A stretch of DNA of 64,000 nucleotides. It comes from Azorhizobium sp943371865. Lineage in GTDB: Bacteria; Pseudomonadota; Alphaproteobacteria; Rhizobiales; Xanthobacteraceae. Made by a program: the position numbers and the translations under genes. Shown here in pieces: positions 43,890 through 52,733 of the stretch (positions are counted from its first letter, which is position 1; every line of letters begins with the position of its first letter). Below the pieces are notes generated by a model. That model worked only from the letters and a program-made list of their open reading frames with translations. It ran no database searches and was not told the DNA's origin. The stretch is taken from NCBI RefSeq assembly GCF_943371865.1, contig NZ_CALRWL010000002.1:274981-338980 (forward strand), in the 5' to 3' direction.

Positions 43890-44240
43890 GACTATACAGC
43901 CTTCGCAGGCCGGTGCTTCTTCTCCCAGATCACCTGCCGGCGGCGAACGTGGTCCGCCTCTTGCGCAGGCGACAGGACCGCGCACCGAAGCTTCAGCCGG
44001 CAGGGCTGCGACCGTGGGGGCGCGGTGAGCATCAGCCTTCGACAGACCAAGTTCGCGCGCCCCGGCGCAAACCCCGCTCTCCGGGCGCCCACCTTGGGGT
44101 GTCGTTTCAGGCTGAGACGAACCCTCGGCCGGTGTCGGCTTGCCGTCGGTGAGCTCGATCCAGCGCGCATCCTGCTCATCCCGTTCCAACGCCGTCAGTT
44201 CGGCGCCGTGGTCAGCGAGCTGTTGGCATCCCGGCGTCGG
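43890..44240 (-). pseudogene. ParB-like nuclease-domain protein remnant, frameshifted
   Basis: On the minus strand a frame reads HGAELTALERDEQDARWIEL and later ARELGLSKADAHRA with a preceding GGRPESG; these match the helix-turn-helix core of plasmid-type ParB-like proteins in Hyphomicrobiales. After VAALPAEA the similarity leaves that frame, and another frame continues, so the reading frame is broken; both ends of the family are missing. It is best read as the leftover of a plasmid or integrated-element gene. The match is made from remembered family patterns, and boundaries are approximate. Confidence 0.5.
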
Positions 44241-44246
44241 CCGAAA

Positions 44247-44435
44247 TTATCCGGTCCGGGGTTGAAGCCAAAGGTCCTCCAGGTAAGCGTTGGCGGCGTC
44301 CTTGGAACGAAACGGGCCTGCGTGGATCATCCGCTCGCTATCAACCAGATAAAATCCATATTTCGTGTACCCATCTGGCACGACCATATGTAAGTCATCG
44401 AGCAAGATCACCTCGAGATCCGCAGGCCGTGCCAT
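44247..44435 (-). CDS. Small hypothetical protein
   Basis: A 62-residue protein starting at ATG 44435 behind a good ribosome binding site (GGAGAAGG). It has an alternating strand/helix pattern (LEVILLDDLHMVVPDG, YGFYLVDSERMIHAGPF, SKDAANAYLEDLW) that looks like a small alpha/beta domain. No family was recognised. It lies directly upstream of the ParB-like remnant on the same strand and may belong to the same acquired element. Confidence 0.5.
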   Translation of the reverse strand: MARPADLEVILLDDLHMVVPDGYTKYGFYLVDSERMIHAGPFRSKDAANAYLEDLWLQPRTG

Positions 44436-44491
44436 CTACCTTCTCCAATCTCCGATCCAGGCCCTTATCGGGAGGAAATTACTCGCTGTCC

Positions 44492-44501
44492 CCCAATTGG
44501 G
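44492..44501. promoter_or_regulatory. Short palindrome CCCAATTGGG
   Basis: A perfect 10-bp palindrome embedded in TCCCCCAATTGGGA, located 57 nt upstream of the small gene at 44247-44435. It resembles the palindrome at 53926-53939 and may be a regulator site. Confidence 0.3.
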
Positions 44502-44550
44502 ACTATGACTCTTGGGCTTGCCGCTCTTGTGCTGGGTGCGGGATGGCGCG

Positions 44551-44787
44551 CTAACTCTTCACAGCTCTCGCGCGGCGCGCCTTCTGCCTGGCAGCTTCCG
44601 CGCGATCCGCTTCCGCCTTCTCGCGCGCCTCGCGCAGGGCCTTCAGGCGGGCGATCTTCTCGTGCGCGGCATCGGCGGCCTGATCGACTGGAGAGGCCGC
44701 AGGCGCGGCGTGCTGGCCAGCGAAGGCCGCGTTGGCCCGGGCCTTGAGGTCGGCGGAACTGGTCACGGGGCGCTCCCTCGTCGTCAC
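44551..44787 (-). CDS. Small hypothetical charged protein
   Basis: A possible 78-residue protein rich in Ala, Arg, Lys and Glu, with a long predicted helix in its C-terminal half (HEKIARLKALREAREKAE) that could form a coiled coil. The GTG start lacks a clear ribosome binding site, and frames on the other strand overlap it, so the gene call is tentative. No family was recognised. Confidence 0.35.
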   Translation of the reverse strand: MTTRERPVTSSADLKARANAAFAGQHAAPAASPVDQAADAAHEKIARLKALREAREKAEADRAEAARQKARRARAVKS

Positions 44788-44833
44788 TGCTGGAGTTCAA
44801 TCTGATTCCCGAACCGAGGGCGAGGTGCGCGCT

Positions 44834-45682
44834 CTACAGCCGCGACAGGAGTTCCGCTTTCTTCGCGCCAAACTCGTCGTCGGAGAGGATGCCCTTCTGG
44901 TGAAGGTCCGCAAGGCGCTCGATCCGCGAGAAAATCTCCTCGTCTGAACCGCCCGACCCCGCGCCGATGGGCGGGTTGGCGATTGGAGCGTTCTGCGACG
45001 GCGGCGGGGAAGGCGTCCATGCCGGCGCCGGCTCGACGTGAGGTGGCGCCTGGAACGAAGGCGTGTGATCCTGCCCGGGCATGCCGAGGGGCACCTGTGG
45101 CAAATCGGCGACCCGCACCACGCCATACTGGCTGGTGAAGGTGATCGACTGGTCGCCGCCCTGCTGCTGCGAGAATCCGCCGATCGCATGATCCCCGATA
45201 TCATAGACCGCGATGTGGCCGTTTTGGTCGATGGCCAGACGGCGGGTGCTCGGGAACACGGCATAATGCAGGTTGTTCTGCGAGCCGGTGGAGGATGGCG
45301 CGCCCAGTTCCGCCGGCCAGCGGTTTGCGAACGCGCCGGGGACGAAGAAGCTGGAGCCGGTCGAGCCGCCCGATTGGCTCTGGCTTTGCGAGGACATCGG
45401 CGGCGGCAGGAACGGGGACGATTGCTGCAGGGCCGAAGACAGCTCATTGCACAGCGCGTCGACGCGATACTTCAACTGATTGTTGAACATATCGCCGATC
45501 ATGATCATTCCGCCCTGGGACCATTGTCCCATGCCGCCGAATTCCCAGTGATTGAACTGCGCTTGCCGGCCTCCGCCGGCGGCCACCGAAATCAGCAGGG
45601 ACGTCACGGCTTCGGTGCTGAAGCCGTGCCGGCTTGCGGCCGCTTCGACCATCCGTCGTCCATCGTCAGTCAGAGCTTGCAT
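44834..45682 (-). CDS. SHOCT-domain protein of unknown function
   Basis: A 282-residue protein. The N-terminal 90 residues (MQALTDDGRRMVEAAASRHG, then FGGMGQWSQGGMIMIGDMFN) form a conserved domain seen in many Hyphomicrobiales proteins; a Ser/Gln/Pro-rich linker follows. The last 33 residues (IERLADLHQKGILSDDEF) are a SHOCT motif, a short C-terminal helix pair found in bacterial proteins that self-associate or bind partners. No membrane segment is present. The ATG at 45682 is preferred to an upstream TTG. Confidence 0.75.
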   Translation of the reverse strand: MQALTDDGRRMVEAAASRHGFSTEAVTSLLISVAAGGGRQAQFNHWEFGGMGQWSQGGMIMIGDMFNNQLKYRVDALCNELSSALQQSSPFLPPPMSSQSQSQSGGSTGSSFFVPGAFANRWPAELGAPSSTGSQNNLHYAVFPSTRRLAIDQNGHIAVYDIGDHAIGGFSQQQGGDQSITFTSQYGVVRVADLPQVPLGMPGQDHTPSFQAPPHVEPAPAWTPSPPPSQNAPIANPPIGAGSGGSDEEIFSRIERLADLHQKGILSDDEFGAKKAELLSRL

Positions 45683-45998
45683 GGGAACCCGTACCTTCAA
45701 GCGATGTGGGACGCACCAGAGCTGTTTGATACCGCAAACTCCTCACCTTGGCATTCAGCACTTGGGCGATGGCCCTATGGGGCACTGCGCACACCCTGCC
45801 GCACACGGCCGCCGCCTGCCTTATGCAGAACGGCGCGCCGGCGTGGGAGGCGGCAGGGGGCCTCGGCATGTCGCCGGCACGGGTGGAGCGCACATTCTGA
45901 AAGCCGCTGCGGCCGGATCTAGGCCCGCGAAAAGAGGCTCAATCGGGGAGGAAACGGTGGAGATGCCCACCTGCCAAAATCGGAAACCGGCGGACATC
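45683..45998. other. Intergenic region
   Basis: 316 nt between the SHOCT gene start and the 3' end of the tRNA. Open frames cross it on both strands but none has a plausible start and family. It should contain the SHOCT gene promoter; no hairpin terminator for the tRNA was clear. Confidence 0.4.
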
Positions 45999-46074
45999 TG
46001 GTGGGCCCGGAGGGACTCGAACCCCCAACCAGACCGTTATGAGCGGTCAGCTCTAACCATTGAGCTACAGGCCC
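45999..46074 (-). tRNA. tRNA with CAT anticodon, probably tRNA-Ile2
   Basis: A 76-nt cloverleaf on the minus strand beginning GGGCCTGTAGCTCA and ending with encoded CCA. The acceptor stem pairs GGGCCTG with CGGGCCC, the anticodon stem GACCG/CGGTC encloses loop CTCATAA (anticodon CAT), and the T arm shows GGTTCGAGTCC. The acceptor sequence resembles bacterial tRNA-Ile2, whose CAT is modified to lysidine, rather than elongator Met, but Met cannot be excluded by eye. Confidence 0.88.
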
Positions 46075-46263
46075 CGCGCTGTACCTAGCAACGTTGGGGC
46101 CGGCGAACAACCACGCCTGTGGCGATCTCAGGCCGGCCGCGCCAAGCGCCCCATTGGCGCCGCCTTCCCGGCGTGATCTAGAGGCCGGGCGCCGTGCCGC
46201 GCCAGGGCGCGAATCTCCGCGGGCCCATGGGCGCGGCGGTGCGGGCAAGGTGAGGGTTGCGGC

Positions 46264-46995
46264 ATGAGGTTTGCGAAAACGTGGAACGCGGCGCTGGGGG
46301 CAGCCGCCATGGCCGCCGTGGTGGGCGCGAGCCTGCCGGCCCAGGCCGAGGATGTGGCCCGCGCCACGCTGAGCGTGGTCGGTCAGGGCCGGGCGGCGGC
46401 GCGGCCGGATCTGGCGCTGGTCACCACCGGCGCGGTGTCCACCGGCAAGACGGCGGAAGAAGCGCTGGCGGCCAATTCCAAGGCGATGGAGCAGGTGATC
46501 GCCGCCATCAAGGAGGCGGGCATCGAGGCGAAGGACATCACCACCTCCGGCTTCTCCGTGCAGCCGCAATATTCCTACCCCGCCCAGGGCTCGCGCGAAG
46601 CGCCCAAGCTGGTCGGATATGAGGTGCGCAACGGCGTCACCGTGAAGGTGCGCGAACTGGTGGGCATCGGCCCGCTGCTGGACAAGGTGGTGCAGTCGGG
46701 CGCCAACCAGGCCAGCGGCCTGACCTTCCTCTCCGCCAATCCGGAGGCGCTGCAATCCCAGGCCCGGGTGGCGGCAGTGAAGGACGCCATGGCCCAGGCC
46801 GCGGTGGTGGCCGAGGCGTCCGGCGTGCGCCTGGTGCGCATCCGCCGCATCGAGCCGCGCGGCGAGGGGGGGATGCCGGTCTCGCCCATGCCCATGCTGA
46901 TGAAGGCGGACGCCCGATCGGCCCCGCCGATCGAATCCGGCGAGACCGAGGCCCGTGCGCAGATGGCCATCGTCTATGAGATCGAGCCGCGCTGA
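46264..46995 (+). CDS. SIMPL-domain (DUF541) periplasmic protein
   Basis: A 243-residue exported protein. The first 28 residues form a Sec signal (AALGAAAMAAVVGASLPAQA, cleavage after AQA). The mature part is a SIMPL/DUF541 domain: ARATLSVVGQGRAAARPDLA, SKAMEQVIAAIKEAGIEAKD, ITTSGFSVQPQYSY and YEVRNGVTVKVREL. The family forms channel-like oligomers and has been linked to oxidative-stress resistance, but its biochemical role is not settled. GTGAGGG lies upstream of the ATG. It stands alone between a tRNA and a convergent gene. Confidence 0.88.
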   Translation: MRFAKTWNAALGAAAMAAVVGASLPAQAEDVARATLSVVGQGRAAARPDLALVTTGAVSTGKTAEEALAANSKAMEQVIAAIKEAGIEAKDITTSGFSVQPQYSYPAQGSREAPKLVGYEVRNGVTVKVRELVGIGPLLDKVVQSGANQASGLTFLSANPEALQSQARVAAVKDAMAQAAVVAEASGVRLVRIRRIEPRGEGGMPVSPMPMLMKADARSAPPIESGETEARAQMAIVYEIEPR

Positions 46996-47031
46996 CACCG
47001 ACCGCTGATACCGGCCAACGGACGCAGGCTG

Positions 47032-47967
47032 TCAGGCGACCGTCTGCGCACCGGCGGCGGGTGCGGTGCCCCATTGCACCGCGCCCGGCGGCACCAGGAG
47101 GGTGAGGGCGCCGGGCATGACCTCATAGCGCAGCGGCAGGGTTTCCCGGGTGATCTCGCCATCGGTGGCCACCCAGGCCCGGCGCCGCCGCGTGCCGTGA
47201 ATGGTGACGGAGCGGGCCTGGAACGAGTGGATGCCGGGATTGTTGCGCCAGTTTTCCACCAGCAAATCGGCGCCGGCCTTGATCTTGGCGATGGCGCCGC
47301 GCTCTTCGGCCACATGGATCTCCAGCAGGCCGGTATCCAGCCGCGAGCGATGCCAGCCCGGGGCGTCGAACGGATTGCTGGTGACCAGGGCCGCATAGGC
47401 GTCGATCCGCTCCCGCCGGCCTTCGATCTCGATTTCCAGCGACAGGCGGCCGGAACGCATCACCGCCTTCCACAGCGCCAGGAACCAGCCGACGATGCGC
47501 CCGCTGTTGTGGCGCCCGGCCTCGCGGGCCATGGCCATCTGGGTGAAGAAGCCCACCCCGGATACCCCATGGAAGGCCCGGCCGTTCAGCGTTGTGACAT
47601 CGATGCGCATGGGCTTGGCGGTGGCGAGCGCCGCCAGCGCGCCCTTGAGGTCGCGCGGCAGGCCGATGTCATAGGCCAGCAGGTTCATGGTGCCGAGCGG
47701 CAGGATGCCCAGCGCCACGTCGGTGCCGGCCAGCACCGAGGCGGCATAGCTCAGCGTTCCGTCGCCCGCACCTACCACCAGGGTGTCGAAGCCGTCGCGC
47801 TGCGCATGCTTGATGGCGTGGACCATCTTGCGGCCTTCGGCCAGCACCACCTCCACCTCCCGATCTGGGCCGGTGAGGATGTCGTCAATCTCGCGCGCGG
47901 TCTTGTCCGCACCGAGATCCAGCAAGGTGCCGGCCTTTGAGTTGAGTACAACGCGTGTCCGGCCCAT
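47032..47967 (-). CDS. Diacylglycerol/lipid kinase-like protein (YegS/DagK_cat family)
   Basis: A 311-residue protein with the DAGK catalytic fold: VVLNSKAGTLLD near the start, nucleotide motif VVGAGDGTLSYAA in place of the usual GGDGT, LGILPLGTMNLLAYDIGLP, and a C-terminal beta-rich lipid-binding domain. Members phosphorylate diacylglycerol or related lipids; the precise lipid is unknown. The ATG at 47967 follows GGAGG by 7 nt. It is monocistronic and convergent with the SIMPL gene. Confidence 0.85.
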   Translation of the reverse strand: MGRTRVVLNSKAGTLLDLGADKTAREIDDILTGPDREVEVVLAEGRKMVHAIKHAQRDGFDTLVVGAGDGTLSYAASVLAGTDVALGILPLGTMNLLAYDIGLPRDLKGALAALATAKPMRIDVTTLNGRAFHGVSGVGFFTQMAMAREAGRHNSGRIVGWFLALWKAVMRSGRLSLEIEIEGRRERIDAYAALVTSNPFDAPGWHRSRLDTGLLEIHVAEERGAIAKIKAGADLLVENWRNNPGIHSFQARSVTIHGTRRRRAWVATDGEITRETLPLRYEVMPGALTLLVPPGAVQWGTAPAAGAQTVA

Positions 47968-48142
47968 GGTGATGCCTCCAGTCCGCGATAACATCCGGGA
48001 AGCGGATCGGGTTCCCGACACGCACGCCGCTTCATCCCCCAGCCAAACGGCGAAACTCGGGCACCGGGGGCGCGGGATGGAGGGGGCGCCTGCGGGGCCG
48101 AAGCAGCGTATTCTATCGCCAGTGGATAAGGAGCCTGAGACC

Positions 48143-48544
48143 ATGACGATGCCGGAGACACGGGGCAAGCGCGACTCGATCTTGCGCCTGCGGGCGGGAC
48201 TGCTGCTGCTGATCGCGCTGCTGCTGTTCTCGTTCAGCGGCGGGACGTTCGTGGCGCGGCAGTTCAATCTGAACCTGTGGTGGGCGCTCCTCATCGCGCT
48301 GGGCTTTGTGCTGCTGATCGGCTTCGGGGTGATGCAACTGACCAACAAGAGCTATCTGGCCATTGCGGTGGTGGTGACGGCGCTCACCGCCTATCTGGCC
48401 TATGATTTCCTGCATGATGCCATGCAATGGAGCAGCACGGTTTCGCTGGTGCTGGCGGCGATCCCGCTGGCGATCCTGGCTGCGGCCTTCTGGGATTTCC
48501 GCCGCCTCAAGGCCGAGCTGCGATTGTGGGCCGACCGGCGCTAG
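48143..48544 (+). CDS. Small integral membrane protein, unknown function
   Basis: A 133-residue protein with four hydrophobic helices (starting at about residues 17, 44, 68 and 96) and short charged loops; no family recognised. The ATG at 48143 is chosen for an AAGGAG about 10 nt upstream, and a longer open frame overlaps the divergent gene. It is followed after 78 nt by a DUF1328 gene on the same strand, so both small membrane proteins may be co-expressed. Confidence 0.7.
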   Translation: MTMPETRGKRDSILRLRAGLLLLIALLLFSFSGGTFVARQFNLNLWWALLIALGFVLLIGFGVMQLTNKSYLAIAVVVTALTAYLAYDFLHDAMQWSSTVSLVLAAIPLAILAAAFWDFRRLKAELRLWADRR

Positions 48545-48622
48545 GCCGGAAAGCCGCAGGCGGGCGGGGAACGAAAGCTTTGCCATGGGGTTGTCGCGCG
48601 GTGCCTGTGACGGAGCCTCGCC

Positions 48623-48832
48623 ATGTTGAAGTACGCGGTCATCTTCCTGATTCTCTCGCTGATTGCCGGCGCCATGGGCTTCATCACCGTGTCCCAGGTG
48701 GCGCGGAAGATCTCCCTGGTGCTGTTCGCCCTGTTCCTGGGGATGGCGCTGCTGGTGGCCGGGTTCGTCCTGCTGCTGGCCAAGGCCACCAGCGCCGGCA
48801 CCTTGCCGGTGGCGCTCCCGCTCCTGGCGTGA
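48623..48832 (+). CDS. DUF1328 family small membrane protein
   Basis: A 69-residue protein with two transmembrane helices. MLKYAVIFLILSLIAGAMGF is the hallmark of the DUF1328/YtjA family, here with a less typical second half (KISLVLFALFLGMALLVAG). Members are tiny inner-membrane proteins, often stress-induced, with no defined activity. It sits 78 nt after another small membrane protein gene. Confidence 0.85.
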   Translation: MLKYAVIFLILSLIAGAMGFITVSQVARKISLVLFALFLGMALLVAGFVLLLAKATSAGTLPVALPLLA

Positions 48833-48936
48833 AGACAGGCCCCTGCGACGCCTTCCCTGTTGAGCCGGACGCGCCGCCGCAATAGCCTTGCGCCAGGTGG
48901 CCGGTGCGGCTGCCTCAAGATCCAGAGGAGAAGACT

Positions 48937-50043
48937 ATGCGTCGGCTCGTCCGTGCGGCCTTGTTCGGAGTGGCGGCTTTGGCCGCAACCCCGGCGCTGG
49001 CCCAGCAGAAGGTGGTGAATGTCTTCAACTGGTCGGATTATATCGACCAGAGCGTGCTGGAGGACTTCACCAAGGAGACCGGGATCAAGGTCCGCTACGA
49101 CGTGTTCGACAGCAATGAGGTGCTGGAAACCAAGCTTCTGGCCGGCAAGACCGGCTATGACGTGGTGGTGCCGTCCGGCTCGTTCATGCAGCGGCAGATC
49201 AAGGCCGGCGTGTTCATCAAGCTGGACAAGTCGAAGATCCCGAACCTGCAATATGCGTGGCCGGAAATCACCAAGCGGCTGGCGGTCTATGACCCGGGCA
49301 ATGAATATGCCGTCAACTATATGTGGGGCACCACCGGCATTGGCTACAATGTGGACATGGTGAAGCAGCGCCTCGGCGATGTGCCCATGAACACCTGGGA
49401 CATCGTGTTCAAGCCGGAGAATCTCTCCAAGCTGAAGGATTGCGGCGTCTATATGCTGGATGGGCCGGAGGAGGTCATTCCCTCCGCCATGCGCTATCTC
49501 GGCCTCGATCCGGATTCCAAGAAGCCGGAGGATATCGCCAAGGCCGGCGAACTGCTGATGAAGATCCGTCCCTTCATCCGCAAGTTCGATTCGTCCGCTT
49601 ATATCAACGCGCTGGCCGGCGGCGACATCTGCCTCGCGGTGGGCTGGTCCGGCGACGTGTTCCAGGCCAAGAAGCGCGCCGAGGAGGCGGCCGGAAAGAC
49701 CAAGAAGAAGCCGGTGGTGTTGAACTATGTCATCCCCAAGGAAGGGGCGCTGATGTGGTTCGACAACTTCGCCATCCCCAAGGACGCGAAGAATATTCCG
49801 GAAGCGCTCGCCTTCATCGACTACATGATGCGCCCCGAAGTGGCGGCGAAGAATTCCGATGCCATCGCTTATGCCAACGGAAACCTCGCCTCGCAGAAGT
49901 TCATCAGCAAGGCGGTGCTGGACAATCCGGCCATCTATCCGACGCCGGAAGTGTTCGCGCAGCTGTTCACGGTGACCAACAATCCGCAGGACGTGCAGCG
50001 GGTCATCACCAAGACCTGGAACACGTTCAAGCGCGGCAAATAG
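48937..50043 (+). CDS. Polyamine (putrescine) ABC transporter binding protein, PotF-like
   Basis: A 368-residue periplasmic binding protein. A Sec signal (ALFGVAALAATPALA) is followed by VVNVFNWSDYIDQSVLEDF, the standard start of PotF/PotD proteins; YDVVVPSGSFMQRQI, GTTGIGYN and LAVGWSGDVFQA are conserved ligand-site segments. It should capture putrescine or a related polyamine. The ATG at 48937 has AGAGGAG upstream. No permease or ATPase genes follow; it is a solitary binding-protein gene, so its transporter is encoded elsewhere. Confidence 0.92.
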   Translation: MRRLVRAALFGVAALAATPALAQQKVVNVFNWSDYIDQSVLEDFTKETGIKVRYDVFDSNEVLETKLLAGKTGYDVVVPSGSFMQRQIKAGVFIKLDKSKIPNLQYAWPEITKRLAVYDPGNEYAVNYMWGTTGIGYNVDMVKQRLGDVPMNTWDIVFKPENLSKLKDCGVYMLDGPEEVIPSAMRYLGLDPDSKKPEDIAKAGELLMKIRPFIRKFDSSAYINALAGGDICLAVGWSGDVFQAKKRAEEAAGKTKKKPVVLNYVIPKEGALMWFDNFAIPKDAKNIPEALAFIDYMMRPEVAAKNSDAIAYANGNLASQKFISKAVLDNPAIYPTPEVFAQLFTVTNNPQDVQRVITKTWNTFKRGK

Positions 50044-50082
50044 GCCGTCGCGGCGTCGCCGCGATCCCAGGCCGAAATCCAG

Positions 50083-50112
50083 AGGCCCGCACGGCAGTCA
50101 CCGTGCGGGCCT
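50083..50112 (+). terminator. Intrinsic terminator-like hairpin after the binding-protein gene
   Basis: A perfect 12-bp stem, AGGCCCGCACGG paired with CCGTGCGGGCCT around a 6-nt loop, lies 40 nt after the stop. The T-tract is weak, but the hairpin sits between convergent genes and could serve both strands. Confidence 0.65.
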
Positions 50113-50213
50113 CGATCATTTCAGGGGGCATTGTTTCAACGGGCATTGTTTCAAGCGCCCGTGTTTCAGGGCGGGGGCACGATCCCGGGGCGTCGGCGTT
50201 GCGTCTGCGCGGG

Positions 50214-50666
50214 TCAGGCCACGCGCCCGCCCTTGAACGGCGCCATGCCCTCGCGGGCCAGTTCGTCGGCGCGCTCGTTCAGTTCGTTGCCCGCATGGCC
50301 CTTCACCCAGTGCCAGGCGATGTCGTGGGACTTGAGCGCCGCATCGAGCCGCTCCCACAGATCCTGGTTCTTCACCGGCTTCTTGTCCGCGGTCCGCCAG
50401 CCGTTGCGGCGCCAGCCGGCCATCCACTTCATCACGCCGTTGCGCAGATATTCGCTGTCCGTATGAAGATCGACCGCGCAGGGCTTCTTCAGCGCTTCCA
50501 GGGCGCTGATGGCCGCGGTCAGCTCCATGCGGTTGTTGGTGGTGAGGACTTCGCCGCCGGACAATTCCTTGCGATGGGCGCCCGAGATCAGGATGGCGCC
50601 CCAGCCGCCGGGCCCCGGATTGCCCGAACAGGCACCGTCGGTCCAGATTGCAATGCGGCCGCTCAT
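50214..50666 (-). CDS. rnhA: Ribonuclease HI
   Basis: A 150-residue RNase HI that degrades RNA in RNA-DNA hybrids. The catalytic acids D10 (IWTDGACSGNPGPG), E48 (NNRMELTAA), D70 (LHTDSEYL) and D134 (ERADELA) are all present at the same positions as in the E. coli enzyme. The ATG at 50666 overlaps the upstream thrB stop by 4 nt, forming the ispH-thrB-rnhA order that is common in Hyphomicrobiales. The start upstream at 50951 belongs to another frame and is ignored. Confidence 0.95.
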   Translation of the reverse strand: MSGRIAIWTDGACSGNPGPGGWGAILISGAHRKELSGGEVLTTNNRMELTAAISALEALKKPCAVDLHTDSEYLRNGVMKWMAGWRRNGWRTADKKPVKNQDLWERLDAALKSHDIAWHWVKGHAGNELNERADELAREGMAPFKGGRVA

Positions 50667-51628
50667 GAATTCATCCCATAGTCGCGCGCGCTCGCCACCG
50701 CGCGGTGAAAGCGCAGCTTGCGCAGATATTCCAACGGATCCTTGGGGCGCACCAGGGCGCCTTCGGGCACGTTCAGCCAGTCCACCAGCCGGGTGAGCAG
50801 GAAGCGCAAAGCCGCGCCGCGGGCCAGGCAGGGGAGCGCTTCCACCTCGCCGGGGGTGAGCGGGCGCACCGCCTGATAGCCCTGCAACAAGGCGCGGCCC
50901 TTGGTGGCGTTGAACGCCCCATCGGCTTCGAAGCACCAGGCGTTGAGGCACACCGCCACGTCATAGGCGAGCAGATCGTTGCAGGCGAAATAGAAGTCGA
51001 TGATGCCGGACAGACGGTCGTCGAGGAAGAACGCGTTGTCCGGGAACAGATCCGCGTGGATGACGCCGGCCGGCAGGCCGCGCGGCCAGGTGCGTTCCAA
51101 CTGCGCCAGTTCGTCGGCGATGGTCAGCGCGAGGCCGGGATGCACCGTGTCCGCGCGCGCCGATGCCGCCTCGAACAGCGGCCGCCAGCCGGGCACGGAA
51201 AGCGCATTGGCGCGGGTGAGGGCGAAGCCGGCCCCGGCCAGATGCAGTTGGGCGAGGCCCCCGCCCAACTGGGCGCAGTGTTCGGCGGTGGGCCGGCGCA
51301 CGGAGACGCCCGGCAGGAAGGTCACCATGGCACAGGGCCGGCCCGCCAGCGTGCCCAGCATGGCGCCGTCGCGGGTGGCCACCGGCTGCGGGCAGGAGAT
51401 GCCGTGGGCGGCCAGATGCTGCATCAGGCCGATGAAGAACGGCAGGTCCGCCGGGTCCACGCGCTTTTCATAGAGCGTGAGGATGAAGGTGCCGCCGGTG
51501 GTCTGCACCAGGAAATTGGAGTTCTCGACCCCCTCAGCAATGCCGTGGAAGGAGACCAAGGTGCCGATATCGTAATGGGCCAGAAAGTCGGACAGGCCTG
51601 CGGCGGATACGTCCGTATAAACAGCCAC
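50663..51628 (-). CDS. thrB: Homoserine kinase
   Basis: A 321-residue homoserine kinase of the type used by alphaproteobacteria, built on the aminoglycoside-phosphotransferase fold. GVENSNFLVQTTGG near residue 35, the catalytic loop GVIHADLFPDN and the metal-binding IIDFYFACND are diagnostic. It phosphorylates homoserine in threonine biosynthesis. It lies 3 nt after ispH and overlaps rnhA by 4 nt, so all three are probably co-transcribed. Confidence 0.93.
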   Translation of the reverse strand: MAVYTDVSAAGLSDFLAHYDIGTLVSFHGIAEGVENSNFLVQTTGGTFILTLYEKRVDPADLPFFIGLMQHLAAHGISCPQPVATRDGAMLGTLAGRPCAMVTFLPGVSVRRPTAEHCAQLGGGLAQLHLAGAGFALTRANALSVPGWRPLFEAASARADTVHPGLALTIADELAQLERTWPRGLPAGVIHADLFPDNAFFLDDRLSGIIDFYFACNDLLAYDVAVCLNAWCFEADGAFNATKGRALLQGYQAVRPLTPGEVEALPCLARGAALRFLLTRLVDWLNVPEGALVRPKDPLEYLRKLRFHRAVASARDYGMNS

Positions 51629-51631
51629 GCT

Positions 51632-52597
51632 TTACTCCGCTGCGTCGTCGCGCAGGGCGCGGGGCAGGGGGAAGAAGACGTCTTCCTCCGCTGCGGTGAC
51701 GGTTTCCACTTCGACGGCATAGCGCTCGGCGAAGGCATCGATGATTTCTTCCACCAGCACCTCGGGTGCCGAGGCGCCGGCGGTGATCCCCAGCGAGGTC
51801 AGCCCGGACAGGCGGGTCCAATCCAGATCGGCCGCGCGCTGCACCAGGATGGAAACGGCGCAGCCCTCGCGCTCGGCGGTCTCGCGCAGGCGCTGGGAAT
51901 TGGAGGAATTGGGCGCGCCCACCACCACCATGGCCTGCACCTGCGGCGCCACGCGCTTCACCGCCTCCTGGCGATTGGTGGTGGCGTAGCAGATGTCTTC
52001 CTTGTGCGGGACGGCGATGGACGGGAAGCGCGTGCGCAGGATGGCGACGATCTCCGCCGTATCGTCCACGGACAGGGTGGTCTGGGTGACATAAGCGAGA
52101 TTGTCGGGATCGGCGGGGACGAGGCTGCGCGCGTCCGCCGCGGTCTCCACCAGGGTGACGGCGCCATCGGGCAATTGGCCCATGGTCCCCACCACCTCGG
52201 GGTGGCGGGCATGGCCGATCAGCAGGATCTGGCGTCCCCGCTTGTGGTGGATCTGCGCCTCCCGATGCACCTTGGTCACCAGGGGGCAGGTGGCATCGAT
52301 GGCGAACAGATTGCGGGCGGCAGCGGCTTCGGGAACGGATTTGGCCACCCCGTGGGCGGAGAAGATCACCGGCGCGTCGCCCGGCGGGACCTCGTGCAGT
52401 TCCTCGACGAAGACGGCGCCCTTCTTGCGCAGGCCGTCCACCACATATTTGTTATGGACGATCTCGTGCCGCACATAGACCGGCGCCCCGTGGATGGCGA
52501 GGGCCCGCTCCACCGCATCGATGGCCCGCACCACGCCGGCACAGAAGCCGCGGGGGGCGCAGAGCAGAATGCGAAGAGGGGGCTTGGACGCGTCCAT
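51632..52597 (-). CDS. ispH: 4-hydroxy-3-methylbut-2-enyl diphosphate reductase
   Basis: A 321-residue IspH (LytB), the final enzyme of the MEP isoprenoid pathway, which makes IPP and DMAPP using a 4Fe-4S cluster. The three cluster cysteines are visible in PRGFCAGVVRAID, DATCPLVTKVH and ICYATTNRQ; substrate-binding histidines lie in RHEIVHNKYV and GHARHPEVVG. Full length. It is first of the ispH-thrB-rnhA group. Confidence 0.96.
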   Translation of the reverse strand: MDASKPPLRILLCAPRGFCAGVVRAIDAVERALAIHGAPVYVRHEIVHNKYVVDGLRKKGAVFVEELHEVPPGDAPVIFSAHGVAKSVPEAAAARNLFAIDATCPLVTKVHREAQIHHKRGRQILLIGHARHPEVVGTMGQLPDGAVTLVETAADARSLVPADPDNLAYVTQTTLSVDDTAEIVAILRTRFPSIAVPHKEDICYATTNRQEAVKRVAPQVQAMVVVGAPNSSNSQRLRETAEREGCAVSILVQRAADLDWTRLSGLTSLGITAGASAPEVLVEEIIDAFAERYAVEVETVTAAEEDVFFPLPRALRDDAAE

Positions 52598-52733
52598 GGT
52601 CGATCTGGGTTCCCGGTTCCCGGAGGTCTGCTGGGAAATGGGATCGCCGCGGCCCTCCTGTCAAGCGCCGGGCCGTCGGGCCGACATCTGGGGCGGTGGG
52701 GAACGCTAATCCTGGGTCGCCGCGAAGGCGCGC

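Noticed and set aside
44505..44805. Two + strand frames overlapping the small charged protein
   Set aside because: No binding site and translations rich in Arg, Ala and Pro; the minus-strand frame is only slightly more credible.
45552..46088. A + strand frame ending with RRDSNPQPDRYERSALTIELQ
   Set aside because: Its end is the translated reverse complement of the tRNA at 45999-46074, a well-known artefact.
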